A stretch of DNA of 64,000 nucleotides from Neoarius graeffei (taxonomy: Eukaryota; Chordata; Actinopteri; Siluriformes; Ariidae): positions 5,734,378-5,798,377 of the forward strand of contig NC_083582.1 in the NCBI RefSeq assembly GCF_027579695.1, written 5' to 3'. The notes beneath the pieces were generated by a model. It did no database searches, was not told the DNA's origin, and worked only from the letters and a program-made list of their open reading frames with translations. This document shows positions 22,396-34,325 of the stretch, piece by piece. How positions within the stretch are numbered: the first letter of the stretch is position 1; each line of letters starts with the position of its first letter. Both the position numbers and the translations under genes were made by a program.

Positions 22396-24140
22396 GTGTA
22401 ACGTTCTCGTGATTGTGCCACCAAGTGGTTTGGAGGTGATTTACATGTGATATTTTTCTTAAAACAGCCCCATCTCTCAATGAACTTGTACAACATTCAT
22501 TAAAGAGATAAATTGCCATCTTGTGAGATTATAAACATATTGACATGATCCCAAAAAACTGCAAAATGATCATTTGTTACTTCAGTTTCTCTTTTTACAG
22601 CAAAGCTGAAGGACATAGTGACAATTCAGAGTCTTTCACGAATAATTCTGTTCTTGAACAATGGTGTCTTTCTTTTGTAGGTTTTATTCTTCATATTTTT
22701 ATTCTGGTAGATTATTGCACATCTTTCTAACAGTGGTCTTTTGCTAATAATATTCACAATAACAAGACTTATGTGTGTCCAAACCCCTCAAGCAGCTTTT
22801 AGCCATAAAGGAAACAGTGGAAAGTGAGCACCACCCTGCTTTATGTGTCATTAGTGTGGAGTTTGTTTAAAGTGGACCCCCCTCATTCATCCCCCTCTCA
22901 ACACACACACTCCCAGAATGCTGTGCAGGTGGCGTGAGTGCTGGCGTGCCGTAGAACGGGTTTGTGAGTTATTCAGTGTTTTGAAAGGCGTGCCTCAAAT
23001 ACCAGGGAAAGAGCTGAGAGAGAGAGAGAGAGAGATGGAGAGTCAACACAAGGCTTTCTCCATTCCTCACCTCTGTAATGGTCATTTTCCCTCTCTTCTG
23101 ATTTCATCCGTGTCTCCGGTGGGTTTGTTTCTCTTTGTGCTGAGTGTTTATTTGATGTGGAACGTTGAGAACAGATAAACCTTCTTGTGAAAGAGTTACA
23201 GCAACCCTGAGAATTCACTTCAAAACTGCAACATGACCTGCTTCTCCATTACTTCTTTCCGCTTTCTTTATCTCCGGCTGATCAGAAACAAGGTTAGCAT
23301 TGTGCGCAGCCTCAACCAGAACTTTTTAAACCTTTCACAGATACATTATCGCTTTTTGCATACTTGTGCATCATTGACTTTTTATATGTATACCCTTGTA
23401 TTCATCATGCCACACAATGAACACTTGTATCTGATAATAAGAGATGTCGTGCTTGTGAAGCACATGATTCCAGTTATTAAAGTCACCAGATAATTGTTGC
23501 CAGGCCACCAGGAAACTGTCATTAGATATTAAGTCACTCATATGGACAATGTACAATTAAGCCTTTTTGATTTTCTGAATATTTGAGCGACTGATTCGGT
23601 ACTTATTTAGCGACGGAGCTCAGAGTCACATAACTCTTTCCAAACCGTGGATCAACTGCACAATTCCCTACTCCACTTTTGTTAATTTCCTTCAGTTCCA
23701 ACAATCAAGTGGGCTAATAAACCTTATAGTACCCATTCCATCTCCTCTGGTTACCATAACGACCCTTTTGCTATTATTATGAAACTGGAACCAGGAAGTC
23801 ATGTGACAAGTTGAACCAATCACAGTACTTGGTGTGCAGCACTGAGAACAGCTAGGTTCCACCCCACGGTTTGGTGGAAGTGAATCCCAGACCACCATTT
23901 TCAAGAAGACCAGGGATCGGTTCTTTGTATCATTCCCAGGCTTGAAAACAATGTTTGCATTCCACCAAACTCTCGGTGCAGACAGTCCTGGAGTCTGGAA
24001 AATACCTGAAGTGTGAAAACACCCTTAAACACCATAATGTGACTTCCTGCAAGGTTTGTCACAAAGTTTGTACGCTAAATCGAAGTTAATGGACCTGTTG
24101 GCAACATACAATTATTGTAAATTATAACATATTGTAACAA
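22396..24140. other. No gene recognised (22.4-24.1 kb)
   Basis: A GA run lies near 23018-23034. Near 24005-24030 the phrase GTGTGAAAACACCC followed by TTAA resembles the right end of a Harbinger-like element, but I found no matching left end. No exon is supported. Confidence 0.45.
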
Positions 24141-24525
24141 CAAACATATCGTAAATTACACTCCACTGACACATGTTTATTGTATCTAACTGAATATATC
24201 AGAAAGGAGGTTGACAAGGGCAATTTCTGTGGTATGGTCATGTTGGATTTGCAAAAGGCTTTTGATACGGTAGATCATAGTATCTTACTGTCAAAATTGA
24301 GGGCTATTGGCTTTAACAACACAGCAGTTAGATGGTTTGACTCATATTTGAGGAATAGGAAACAAGTGGTGGATGTTGGGGGAACTTTATCCCAGCCACA
24401 AACTGTGCAATGTGGGGTCCCTCAGGGGAGTGTTTTAGGTCCTCTTCTTTTTCTTTTATATATTAATGATCTTAAATCAGTTTGTTCATGTGAACTGTTT
24501 TTATTTGCTGATGATTCTGCACTAG

Positions 24526-24905
24526 GCGGCACGGTGGTGTAGTGGTTAGCGCTGTCGCCTCACAGCAAGAAGGTCCTGGGTTCGAGCCCCGGGGCCGGCG
24601 AGGGCCTTTCTGTGTGGAGTTTGCATGTTCTCCCCGTGTCCGCGTGGGTTTCCTCCGGGTGCTCCGGTTTCCCCCACAGTCCAAAGACATGCAGGTTAGG
24701 TTAACTGGTGACTCTAAATTGAGCGTAGGTGTGAATGTGAGTGTGAATGGTTGTCTGTGTCTATGTGTCAGCCCTGTGATGACCTGGCGACTTGTCCAGG
24801 GTGTACCCCGCCTTTCGCCCGTAGTCAGCTGGGATAGGCTCCAGCTCGCCTGCGACCCTGTAGAAGGATAAAGCGGCTAGAGATAATGAATGAATGAATG
24901 AATGA
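24526..24905 (+). mobile_element. SINE S1 copy 3, full length, in LINE-B
   Basis: Starts GCGGCACGGTGGTGTAGTGG and ends AGAGATAATGAATGAATGA. The tail repeat here is ATGA rather than ATGAG. Exact 15-bp target duplication ATGATTCTGCACTAG at 24511-24525 and 24906-24920. Confidence 0.97.
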
Positions 24906-25020
24906 ATGATTCTGCACTAGTGTTTTCACACAAGGACAAGCTCACTATTGAATCAACCTTAAGTGTTGAGCTTTTAAAAGTCAGCCATTGGCTATCATTT
25001 AACAGATTATCTCTTCATAT

Positions 25021-25143
25021 AATGACCTGGCGACTTGTCCAGGGTGTACCCCGCCTTTCGCCCGTAGTCAGCTGGGATAGGCTCCAGCTTGCCTGCGACC
25101 CTGTAGAAGGATAAAGCGGCTAGAGATAATGAGATGAGATGAG
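25021..25143 (+). mobile_element. SINE S1 copy 4, 5'-truncated (123 bp), in LINE-B
   Basis: Only the 3' third of the SINE is present (AATGACCTGGCGACTTGTCC to the ATGAG tail). Exact 12-bp target duplication ATCTCTTCATAT at 25009-25020 and 25144-25155. Truncation at the 5' end only, with a clean duplication, is the signature of incomplete reverse transcription by a LINE enzyme. Confidence 0.96.
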
Positions 25144-26067
25144 ATCTCTTCATATAGGAAAAACTGAATCCATCTTGTTTGGGTCTAGAGTTAAGTTGAA
25201 CAAAACCCCAGGCTTTGAAGTATTAGCTGGTGACACTGCACTTAATGCTAAGAACTCAGTCAGTTATCTTGGGTGTGTACTGGAAGTCAGTTGTCTGGAG
25301 CTGGTCAAACCCAGAAAGTAATTACTAAAGTAAATCAACGAGTATGTTTTCTGGCCAGAATTTCCATGTATCTGGATAAGAAGGCTATGTTGACCTTAGC
25401 AGGCGCTATAATTCAGCCCTACTATGATTATGCCTGTTGCTCTTGGTATGATGGCCTTACTAGGTATTTCAAAAACAAGCTCCAGACCTCACAAAATAAA
25501 TTAGTAAGGACCATTTTGGATCTGCCCCCAAGAACTCACCTTGATCCTCATCATTTTAAGAGGCTGGGATGGTTGAGGGTAGAGGATAGAGTCTCTCAAA
25601 TTGAATTGAGCATGGTATATAAGATTGTAAATGGAGATGTCCCTAAATATTTAAATAATTTCTTTAGTAGAGTGAGGGACGTTCATAGTTACTTCACTAG
25701 GGGGTGTTCCACAGATTTTGTTCCTCCAAGAGTGCAAACTAAAATAGGGAAGGATTCCTTTTTATATGTTGCAACTAGTCTGTGGAATAAGTTACCAGGT
25801 AATATTAAGGTAATCATTAGCTTGGATGGGTTTAAACGTGCTGTGAAAACATGGCTTAGAGATCAGATAGTGTAGGGCTTGCACTTATATAGTATGTATA
25901 CAATGTTAATCTGATGTGTATACTGTCTATGTAATTTTGTTTTACAATTTTAGTAATGTCACAGCACCACTCTTGTCATTTTTACATCTGTTGCCATCCA
26001 ACATCAAAGGACCACAATGGAAATAAGCTTTCGAGCTTTATTGTGTTATCCTGACTCTCTGTTTTTA

Positions 26068-27672
26068 CAACCCTGATTCCAAAAAAGTTGGGACAAAGTA
26101 CAAATTGTAAATAAAAACGGAATGCAATGATGTGGAAGTTTCAAAATTCCATATTTTATTCAGAATAGAACATAGATGACATATCAAATGTTTAAACTGA
26201 GAAAATGTATCATTTAAAGAGAAAAATTAGGTGATTTTAAATTTCATGACAACAACACATCTCAAAAAAGTTGGGACAAGGCCATGTTTACCACGGTGAG
26301 ACATCCCCTTTTCTCTTTACAACAGTCTGTAAACGTCTGGGGACTGAGGAGACAAGTTGCTCAAGTTTAGAGATAGGAATGTTAACCCATTCTTGTCTAA
26401 TGTAGGATTCTAGTTGCTCAACTGTCTTAGGTCTTTTTTGTCGTATCTTCCGTTTTATGATGCGCCAAATGTTTTCTATGGGTGAAAGATCTGGACTGCA
26501 GGCTGGCCAGTTCAGTACCCGGACCCTTCTTTTACACAGCCATGATGCTGTAATTGATGCAGTATGTGGTTTGGTATTGTCATGTTGGAAAATGCAAGGT
26601 CTTCCCTGAAAGAGACGTAGTCTGGATGGGAGCATATGTTGCTCTAGAACCTGGATATACCTTTCAGCATTGATGGTGTCTTTCCAGATGTTTAAGCTGC
26701 CCATGCCACATGCACTAATGCAACCCCATACCATCAGAGATGCAGGCTTCTGAACTGAGCGCTGACAACAACTTGGGTCGTCCTTCTCCTCTTTAGTCCG
26801 AATGATACAGCGTCCCTGATTTCCATAAAGAACTTCAAATTTTGATTCGTCTGACCACAGAACAGTTTTCCACTTTGCCACAGTCCATTTTAAATGAGCC
26901 CTGGCCCAGAGAAGACGTCTGCGCTTCTGGATCATGTTTAAATACAGCTTCTTCTTTGAACTATAGAGTTTTAGCTGGCAATGGCGGATGGCACGGTGAA
27001 TTGTGTTCACAGATAATGTTCTCTGGAAATATTCCTGAGCCCATTTTGTGATTTCCAATACAGAAGCATGCCTGTATGTGATGCAGTGGCGTCTAAGGGC
27101 CCGAAGATCACGGGCACCCAGTATGGTTTTCCGGCCTTGACCCTTACGCACAGAGATTCTTCCAGATTCTCTGAATCTTTTGATGATATTATGCACTGTA
27201 GATGATGATATGTTCAAACTCTTTGCAATTTTACACTGTCGAACTCCTTTCTGATATTGCTCCACTATTTGTCGGCGCAGAATTAGGGGGATTGGTGATC
27301 CTCTTCCCATCTTTACTTCTGAGAGCCGCTGCCACTCCAAGATGCTCTTTTTATACCCAGTCATGTTAATGACCTATTGCCAATTGACCTAATGAGTTGC
27401 AATTTGGTCCTCCAGCTGTTCCTTTTTTGTACCTTTAACTTTTCCAGCCTCTTATTGCCCCTGTCCCAACTTTTTTGAGATGTGTTGCTGTCATGAAATT
27501 TCAAATGAGCCAATATTTGGCATGAAATTTCAAAATGTCTCACTTTCGACATTTGATATGTTGTCTATGTTCTGTTGTGAATACAATATCAGTTTTTGAG
27601 ATTTGTAAATTATTGCATTCCGTTTTTATTTACAATTTGTAGTTTGTCCCAACTTTTTTGGAATCGGGGTTG
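26068..27672 (-). mobile_element. Tc1-like transposon copy C, near-intact, 1605 bp
   Basis: Same family as copy B. Ends are CAACCCTGATTCCAAAAAAG and, inverted, CAACCCCGATTCCAAAAAAG, with TA at 26066-26067 and 27673-27674. It has the same approximately 210-bp arms with two AAAAAAGTTGGGACAA motifs per arm. It sits in the 3' part of LINE-B. Confidence 0.97.
26288..27310 (-). CDS. Tc1-like DD34E transposase, full length (copy C)
   Basis: Nearly the same protein as in copy B. The start [10 protein letters not shown] is at 27310; the frame stays open upstream to 27364, adding 18 residues ([18 protein letters not shown]), because copy C has 5 bp more than copy B just before the shared Met. I prefer the downstream Met, which both copies share. 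Helix-turn-helix regions lie in the first 120 residues. The catalytic motifs are [19 protein letters not shown] and [12 protein letters not shown], with 34 residues between the second Asp and the Glu. Differences from copy B include KTVEQLE for SDQLE in the C-terminal region, TASWLCKR for TASWLRRR, and an ending KGDVSPW instead of KGDVSQWET. No stop or frameshift is seen. Confidence 0.94.
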   Translation of the reverse strand: MGRGSPIPLILRRQIVEQYQKGVRQCKIAKSLNISSSTVHNIIKRFRESGRISVRKGQGRKTILGARDLRALRRHCITYRHASVLEITKWAQEYFQRTLSVNTIHRAIRHCQLKLYSSKKKLYLNMIQKRRRLLWARAHLKWTVAKWKTVLWSDESKFEVLYGNQGRCIIRTKEEKDDPSCCQRSVQKPASLMVWGCISACGMGSLNIWKDTINAERYIQVLEQHMLPSRLRLFQGRPCIFQHDNTKPHTASITASWLCKRRVRVLNWPACSPDLSPIENIWRIIKRKIRQKRPKTVEQLESYIRQEWVNIPISKLEQLVSSVPRRLQTVVKRKGDVSPW

Positions 27673-27770
27673 TAGTTTAAGTATGTGGTGTGGTTTATTT
27701 GAAACTAAATCATGTATTTATTTTTTATACAAGAACTGTGAATGTCAAATAAAATAAGTCAATCAAACAG

Positions 27771-28554
27771 CCTTTCTTCTCCGAGATTATTTTATAGTAT
27801 CTTCTAATACACAAAGCAATTATTCTTGCTTTTATCGAAGACATTTCCTTAGCCAGCAAGGACTCATTCAGGTTCCACTGTAACGTGAGTTTGTAAAATC
27901 CCTTTTAACCTCCAGTACTGTAAACATTAATGCTATTACAGTTGCAGGTCTGACTTTAACCACCCAAAAGCACACAAAGAGGATTGTAGGATTTAGGTCT
28001 CAATTTGGGGCACGCCATAAAAAGTAACAAGAACAATCAATGAACATGTGACTCTTCTTCCAAAGCACCTTCTCTGTTGCCATGATTTGTAGATTAGGGA
28101 TAATTTGTTGGAGTGGACTTTTAAAGAAGTGAAGATTTCATACAATTGAGCATTTAGCTTTTTTCCACATCACAGTCTGTTCATCTATTAACAGAGTAAG
28201 TTCACCTTGTACGTTAGTCTAGCCCCTGGTCTCAACACGTTAATAGGACAATGCAAACAATGCAAATGAGAAATATTCAGTCTTGGAGGACTGACAGTTT
28301 TTTTAGTTCCATATGTCTAATGACAGGTTGGGAAACGATTCATTGGTGAAACACTTCCCATTAATAATTGAGCAGTTGTAGATGCTCTCCTCTGTCTTGC
28401 TGAGTGATGGATGGAGTGGAGCCATCTCTCCACAGGAGATCTGTAGCTTAAGCATTAGCGTGGAACCACAGAAACACCTCAACCTCATGCAGTGACGCTT
28501 TACAGGGCCTCACACTGCACCTAGGAGGAGTTGAGGTCTGGTATATAGAGGATG
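27771..28554. other. No gene recognised (27.8-28.55 kb)
   Basis: Nothing I can name. Several short frames on both strands have no recognisable features. Confidence 0.5.
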
Positions 28555-28997
28555 TCCATCCATCCATCCATCCATCCAATCATCCAACCAAGCATCCATC
28601 CAACCATCCTTCCATCCATCCAACCAAGCATCCATCCAACCATCCACCCATCCAACCAAGCATCCATCCATCCATCCATCCATCCAACCAACCATCCATC
28701 CAACCAACCATCCATCCATCATTCCATCTATCCATCCACCCATCCAACCAAGCATCCATACATTTACCCATCCAACCAAGCATCCATCCAACCAAGCATC
28801 CTTCCATCCATCCAACCAAGCATCCATCATTCCATATATCCATTCAACCAAGCATCCAGCCAGCCAGCCGTCCATCCATCCATCCATCCATCCATCCATC
28901 CATCCATCCAGCAATCCATCCACCCATCCAACCAAGCAGCCATCCATCCATCCATTGCCTCCTGGTGCTACTGTTACCCCCCCCCCCCCCCCCCCCA
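28555..28997. repeat. (CCAT)n-derived minisatellite and C18 run
   Basis: Tetranucleotide CCAT array with interspersed CCAACCAAG units (28555-28965), then an 18-base C homopolymer at about 28979-28996. Long frames here encode only HPSI or MDGW repeats. Confidence 0.97.
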
Positions 28998-29119
28998 AGT
29001 TAATTATTTTACTATACCAATATATCCTGAATTTTATGTTCCTCTTGTACCACAACAATTTTCCAACAATTTTATATTTTTTTTAATAAACAAAAACACT
29101 TCATAGATTTTATCCATTT

Positions 29120-29345
29120 ATTTATGTTTAATGTTTTGGAATGTTCTCAAAACAAGTTACTTCCTGTTCTCACTTATAGCAGCTAGAAACAATTAGTCCC
29201 TCCCCGGCCTTTCTTTTTTTCTTATTTTTAAAGTTAATAAGACAAAAATAAAACCCCTGCAGCTTGTCATGTTACTGAGAACCCAAAAGTTACAGATTTA
29301 CCTCTGACACCGGAGACTCCTTCCATAAATGGTAAAGAACATTCT
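29120..29345 (+). repeat. Dispersed repeat R2, partial copy 2
   Basis: Shares AAAACAAGTTACTTCCTGTT, TTATAGCAGCTA and GGAGACTCCTTCCA, in order, with the other R2 copies. Confidence 0.55.
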
Positions 29346-29859
29346 GTCCTTACATGGGAAGAAAACTCCAGTATATCCACGATTACACACATTCCTTTTT
29401 TAAATCATAAAACATCAATGTTGGGGCTAGGGTGTGGTCGATATGAGAAAAATATCATAACGGCATTTCGAAGATGCACAAATATCTATCCTGAAATATA
29501 GGTTTGATGACAAGCTGCCAGCAAAATAATATCGAATCAAGTCATCCCAAGACCCGTATAGTTTGTAGATGTTGTTAAATAATGTTATAAAAAGATATCA
29601 TGACCACATGATATATCAGAAAAGGGACAGAATTGATTGCAATATTGATATTATAACATCGTATCGTGCAGCTGTAGTTACAGTGTATCCATGATGTCAG
29701 TGTTGATTTTTATTCGTTAAGGAAAGTGTCATTGTATTTTATAATGATTTTTATTCCAAACATGAAATTATAATTAGTTATCATATTAGTATTGAGACAA
29801 AATCATTTACATAATGAACACGAAATTAGATATGCGAGAATAACCAGTGATCTAAGATG

Positions 29860-29861
<2 letters not shown>

Positions 29862-29923
<62 letters not shown>
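29862..29923. repeat. (AT)n microsatellite
   Basis: About 60 bp of uninterrupted AT/TA. Confidence 0.98.
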
Positions 29924-29928
<5 letters not shown>

Positions 29929-30390
29929 TACATTCCACTCTTTAACGATATCACAGTTATGTGTAAATGACAGGTTCTGGTCACTGCGAGCCCCCAGGAT
30001 CCCAGTTTACACCGAGGTATTTGTTTTTCCAGCCAGCTGAGGCTTTGTTCTCTTTGAGGGCATTTGCTTCAGTGCTTGAGGAGCTTTTTGTCCTCCTCTC
30101 TGCACTAAGCTACCACAAGAACATGTGTGAGGTTTGAGGTTATTATGAATAATCACTGCTTTGAAATAAAGTGTGTCACTACACTACAGATGTTGTAAGC
30201 AGTCGTGTGCATACACATACACACACAGACACAGAGCACTGGGATGTAAGGAGGTGGAGAACTCAAGAGGATTGAGGGTGGAGAAAAAAGGGAGGAGGGG
30301 AGGAAAAAAGAGAGAGAGAGAGGTGTCGCTTTTCATCGAGCGGTGTCTGCACAATAAAGAAGCCACAGAAAGTGTGCTGAATTTCAACTC

Positions 30391-30393
<3 letters not shown>

Positions 30394-30429
<36 letters not shown>
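30394..30429. repeat. (GAAA)n microsatellite
   Basis: Tetranucleotide run in purine-rich sequence just upstream of the candidate afap1 first exon. Confidence 0.97.
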
Positions 30430-30671
30430 CAGGTTTATTCACAGCTCTTCGGAACTGACAAAGACTCGAGGCACTCGAAGGAAACAAAGAAGGAGATCGT
30501 ACAGTACAGTTACAGGGCAGGACGTGGTAGAAGGAGGGGAGAGAAGAAAAAAGAAAAGAGGCGGAGAGAAGAGAGAAGAAAGTGGACGAGCAGAATCGTA
30601 GCCGGTCTCTCTGGGCTGGACCGGATGAACTCAGGCGCCTGGACGCTCGGTTAGATGTGATCACCTTCACC

Positions 30672-30705
30672 ATGCGGAGTGACCCTGTTTTGTTCGCCTC
30701 CAGAG
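30672..30705 (+). CDS. afap1: Candidate first coding exon of afap1
   Basis: ATG at 30672 in a good context (CACC just before it) opens a 34-base reading segment encoding MRSDPVLFASR plus one base. It is followed by a consensus donor (GAG then GTGAGT at 30706). The spare base G joins CA at the start of exon 2 to make Ala, so the frame continues straight into the conserved afap1 start Met: FASR-A-MEEL. This would give a 12-residue N-terminal extension. The sequence before it (about 30440-30671) is purine-rich, has several CpGs, and could be 5'UTR. In mammals, as I recall, the first afap1 exon is untranslated, so translation may begin in exon 2 instead. In-frame joining alone has a one-in-three chance of being coincidence, so this is inference. 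Confidence 0.42.
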
Positions 30706-30825
30706 GTGAGTATGTTCTGGGTGTAAAAACTTAACGAAACAGTAACTCTGATGTCCTACAGTGGATTAATGGAGCTAAAAATATGACCGAAGACCACATT
30801 TATGATGATTTTGCCTATAGCATAA

Positions 30826-30865
<40 letters not shown>

Positions 30866-31499
30866 GGAGAGCAGAAGTTCAATCTGAAGCAGCATGTGTT
30901 TCTAATTTGGTTAAACGTTCTGAGCAGTGAGTGTTATGTTACCTCAGAGAAACGTAAAGAAGAAGAATGTGGAGAGCAGTTTGAGCTCTGAGCTGGTGCT
31001 CTGCACTGGTGCTGCCTTAGTGTCTGATTTTACTAAGATTTTACTTTATTAAGGTTCGACTATGCAGAAAGCCTTTCCGATTTAATTCCAAAACTAATTT
31101 CCGTCAATTTGTGTAGCAATTTCAGTCACTATTTTTACAACGCCATCAAATAAAAGATTAAACTAGAACTCAATATCGAAACGTAGACGAAGTTTTTTAG
31201 GTTCTTTTTGCACCGATGTCATCTGAGAAGGAAGAACATGAACATCCTTATGTTTTTTCAATAATATCAGAAAAAAAAACAACAATCAGCATATTTACTA
31301 TTTCCTGCTGCTTTGTCGCAGAGATTTGGACTAATCAGCAGGATGTTGAGGATGATTGGTGGATCAGTTGTTCATGTTATCGAGTCCAGTTTCGAAGTTA
31401 GACTATCAAGCAAGTGTTCACATTAATGCTTGCTCTGCCATGGTATCACAATATCAATCATTTGTCACAATGATGCACTCAGTAAGGAATAAACTCAGT
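30706..31499. other. Start of presumed afap1 intron 1; no gene recognised
   Basis: CA microsatellite at about 30835-30858. Otherwise nothing I can name. If the gene model holds, intron 1 spans 30706-55486 and contains everything listed between. Confidence 0.45.
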
Positions 31500-32060
31500 A
31501 ATTCCATGTTGTGCTGTTAGAGGAAAATAATCAGCAACAGGGTGGCGTAATAAAGCAGTTTATTTTCCTATAACAGTGCATCCCAAAGTGTTTTCTTCCT
31601 CTTATACTACAGCAATTTGCTAACTAATTTGTAATTTTTTTTATCCATTTCGAGTGACTTTTCATGTTGTGGAACATCTGCGAAACAAGTTACATTACAT
31701 GTATAATGTACACTTACATTATAGCAGCTATAAACAGCCATTCCTTCACTGTTCTCTCAGCTTGTTATGTTACTGAAAAAATGCAAAGCGTAAACTCCTC
31801 CGTCCTGAAAATGTCAGAAAACTTAGTTACAGTTTTACCCAAAGCACTGACGCTGGAGACTCCTTCCAGAAATGTTCCAGAAATGTACACACTTTTTTAT
31901 CTGTTTATTTCTCGCACCCATGATGTAACATTTCTTGGATGAGTTATTAATTATTACAAAAAAGATAACGTACTAGAAAGAACACATTAATACAAACCCA
32001 TGATTTGCAGAACCACTATAACTCCTAGACAATCACGTTCAAGATTATAATTTTTATTTA
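31500..32060 (+). repeat. Dispersed repeat R2, copy 3
   Basis: Shares AGGAAAATAATCAGCAACAG, TTACATTATAGCAGCTATAA, CGCTGGAGACTCCTTCCAGA and the later ACTAGAAAGAACACATTAAT region with copy 1, in order. Confidence 0.65.
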
Positions 32061-32639
32061 AAATAACGCAAACTTGTGACACATCATGGGCTCAAGTGAT
32101 TAAGGAAGCAGTCAGTATTGCTTTCGGTCTGTTAGATGTGACCTTAATCCAAGAATTTGCAAGGAATTTGCTCATTTTTTCATTTCTTTCCAGTCTTGTG
32201 CCATAAATATTTGCACCTGCTCCTGTCAAAGGTTCTGCCTGCATACCCTTAAAGTGACACGCTTCCCAAAAACAGTTTACGCCCAAGCCTCACTATTATT
32301 CCAGTGTTTCACATGTGGAAGCTGTAAAATTGTACCCAAGACCTCCGGCTGTAATCATAAACACTTTCTTGTGTCACCCATTTTGAGTCCTCATGGCTTC
32401 TCGGGGAGTTTTTTTTTTTCTCATAGCTTGATCTACATTTCTTGTTCGATAAAATGGCTTAACATGTTACCTGTTACTACTTCCTGTTTACTGACACTCA
32501 ACAACCCCCCCCCCCCCACACACACACACTGTAGTAATATATAGATTTAGGCACTGCCTAAAAGCGGAGCGCCCAACTGTTTTGGGGTTGTAGAATTTTC
32601 TTATATCATAGCCAGTCTCTTTTGTTTTATTTCTTTACT
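32061..32639. other. No gene recognised (32.1-32.6 kb)
   Basis: Nothing named. A C10 run with a short CA stretch lies at about 32507-32528. Confidence 0.5.
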
Positions 32640-33130
32640 GGCTAGCACCGGCTACTAGGCGGTGTGTATGACTGGTAATTACTAACACTGGCCACTAGGC
32701 GGTGTGTATGACTGGTAATTACTAACACTGACCACTAGGCAGTGTGTATGACTGGTAATTACTAACACTGACCACTAGGCGGTGTGTATGACTGGTAATT
32801 ACTAACCCTGACCACTAGGCGGTGTGTGTGTATGACTGGTAATTACTAACACTGGCCACGAGGCGGTGTGTATGACTGGTAATTACTAACCCTGACCACT
32901 AGGCGGTGTGTGTGTATGACTGGTAATCACGAACACTGGCCACTAGGTGGTGTGTATGACTGGTAATTACTAACACTGACCACTAGGCGGTGTGTATGAC
33001 CGGTAATTACTAACACTGGCCACTAGGCGGTGTGTGTGTGTGTATGACTGGTAATTACTAACACTGGCCACGAGGTGGTGTGTATGACTGGTAATTACTA
33101 ACACTGACCACTAGGCGGTGTGTATGAGTG
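32640..33130. repeat. Minisatellite M6, 40-bp unit, about 12 copies
   Basis: Unit ACTAACACTGACCACTAGGC plus GGTGTGTATGACTGGTAATT. Exact 40-bp spacing at 32661, 32701, 32741 and 32781. Some units have a longer GTGTGTGT, so the unit contains its own small microsatellite. Confidence 0.97.
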
Positions 33131-33304
33131 GTCGTACACGGACACGGACAAACCACAAAAAATCGACTCGATGGGTTTACCATTTTTCTTAGGTATGGTG
33201 AGGCCCGCGCGGGAGCTCCGCTATGATTGACAGCCTGTACATAGCTAACATCCTTCAAAAGCTCTGAAAAACTAAGAAAATTTCAAACTCTTAGAAATAA
33301 ATTT

Positions 33305-33680
33305 GGGCGGCACGGTGGTGTAGTGGTTAGCGCTGTCGCCTCACAGCAAGAAGGTCCGGGTTCAAGCCCCGTGGCCGGCGAGGGCCTTTCTGTGCGGAGT
33401 TTGCATGTTCTCCCCGTGTCCGCGTGGGTTTCCTCCGGGTGCTCCGGTTTCCCCCACAGTCCAAAGACATGCAGGTTAGGGTAACTGGTGACTCTAAATT
33501 GAGCGTAGGTGTGAATGTGAGTGTGAATGGTTGTCTGTGTCTATGTGTCAGCCCTGTGATGACCTGGCGACTTGTCCAGGGTGTACCCCGCCTTTCGCCC
33601 GTAGTCAGCTGGGATAGGCTCCAGCTTGCCTGCGACCCTGCAGAACAGGATAAAGCGGCTAGAGATAATGAGATGAGATG
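33305..33680 (+). mobile_element. SINE S1 copy 5, full length
   Basis: From GGGCGGCACGGTGGTGTAGT to GCGGCTAGAGATAATGAGAT. No clear target duplication. The frames on both strands across it are SINE sequence. Confidence 0.95.
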
Positions 33681-34325
33681 TTTCTCAAGTGGTTTTGTTA
33701 TGGTTGCCATGGCAACGTAAAAGACTTCTCGACTGTCCAAAGCACTCTGGCTAAACTACACTGTTCCTATATGTGGCATTGGTGGATGTGGATGTGTGAG
33801 GTTCTGTACGGTTTTGACCTCAGCCTAGTATGTAGCTGCATTTAATGTATTTATTAACATTTATTACAGCTCAAACACTGTGTTAGTTGGCACTTGTTCA
33901 GTGTGTGTGGGTGTGATGTGATGCGAGTGTTTTGTGAAAGGGGCTTTACTTTCTGACAGTTTCCCCCCAGTCATGGCCTTTTAAAAGCTTTTACATGCAG
34001 ACATTTCTCACATTTTATCCCTCATCCACCTTTCTCATTTACTCTGTCAGCAACTTGGCTTAGGTATGCAATCTTTCATCCCACACACACACACACACAC
34101 ACACACTGACAGCTCATCTCTATTACTCTCTTATTAACATAAGACAGGCCTTTATCAGCCGACTGAGTTGGATCTGACTGGGGATTCTGGGTAATGTCTC
34201 TCTCCTCTCGGTCATTTCTCTCTGTTTGTTTTCTCTGAAGGTTTTGCTGAAGAGTGTTTCACAGTTTTATACAGCACTTTACATCATTATCCAGCACTAC
34301 ACAGCATTATACAGGACTATATATA
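33681..34325. other. No gene recognised; (CA)n
   Basis: CA run at 34083-34106. Repeated phrase ACAGCACTTTACATCATTAT / CAGCATTATACAGGACTATA near 34270-34320. No exon is supported. Confidence 0.5.

Larger units (their letters stand above)
24145..25875 (+). pseudogene. LINE-B reverse transcriptase, multiply interrupted
   Basis: Non-LTR reverse transcriptase. GMVMLDLQKAFDTVDHSILL is RT motif A, VQCGVPQGSVLGPLLFLLYI is motif B, and FADD at 24504-24515 is motif C. Ten bases past the catalytic aspartates SINE 24526-24905 interrupts the frame. The protein resumes at about 24906 (DSALVFSHKDKLTIESTLSV), is cut again by the truncated SINE at 25021, resumes at 25144, and shifts frame near 25285-25300. 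It then runs from KVITKVNQRVCFLARISMYL through RTHLDPHHFKRLGWLRVEDR to the stop at 25875. Without the SINEs only the late frameshift and the missing 5' half would be lesions, so the copy decayed little before the SINEs arrived. Clade not determined beyond Jockey/CR1-like appearance. Confidence 0.92.
24145..27770 (+). mobile_element. LINE-B: non-LTR retrotransposon broken by two SINEs and a Tc1
   Basis: Coding remains run from about 24145 (STDTCLLYL) to 25875, and a 3' untranslated part runs to 26065. After the Tc1-C insertion, about 100 bp to roughly 27770 (ending in TCAAATAAAATAAG) may be its 3' end. Nested insertions are 24526-24905, 25021-25143 and 26068-27672. The endonuclease and early RT are missing. 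Confidence 0.82.

Noticed and set aside
24000-24035. Another Harbinger-like element ending GTGTGAAAACACCC then TTAA
   Set aside because: Only one end could be found; without a partner end or duplication I do not call it.
24542-24871. Recurrent 60-130-codon frames such as MVSAVASQQEG and GFLRVLRFPPQSKDMQV seen at a dozen places
   Set aside because: These are the two strands of SINE S1, which happens to lack stops; not proteins.
28510-29106. Frames of over 180 codons with MDGW or HPSI repeats
   Set aside because: Encoded by the CCAT tetranucleotide array.
32640-33130. CRISPR-like regular repeats (also at 12905-13640 and 38200-40600)
   Set aside because: Units are head-to-tail without unique spacers, in a vertebrate genome; they are minisatellites.
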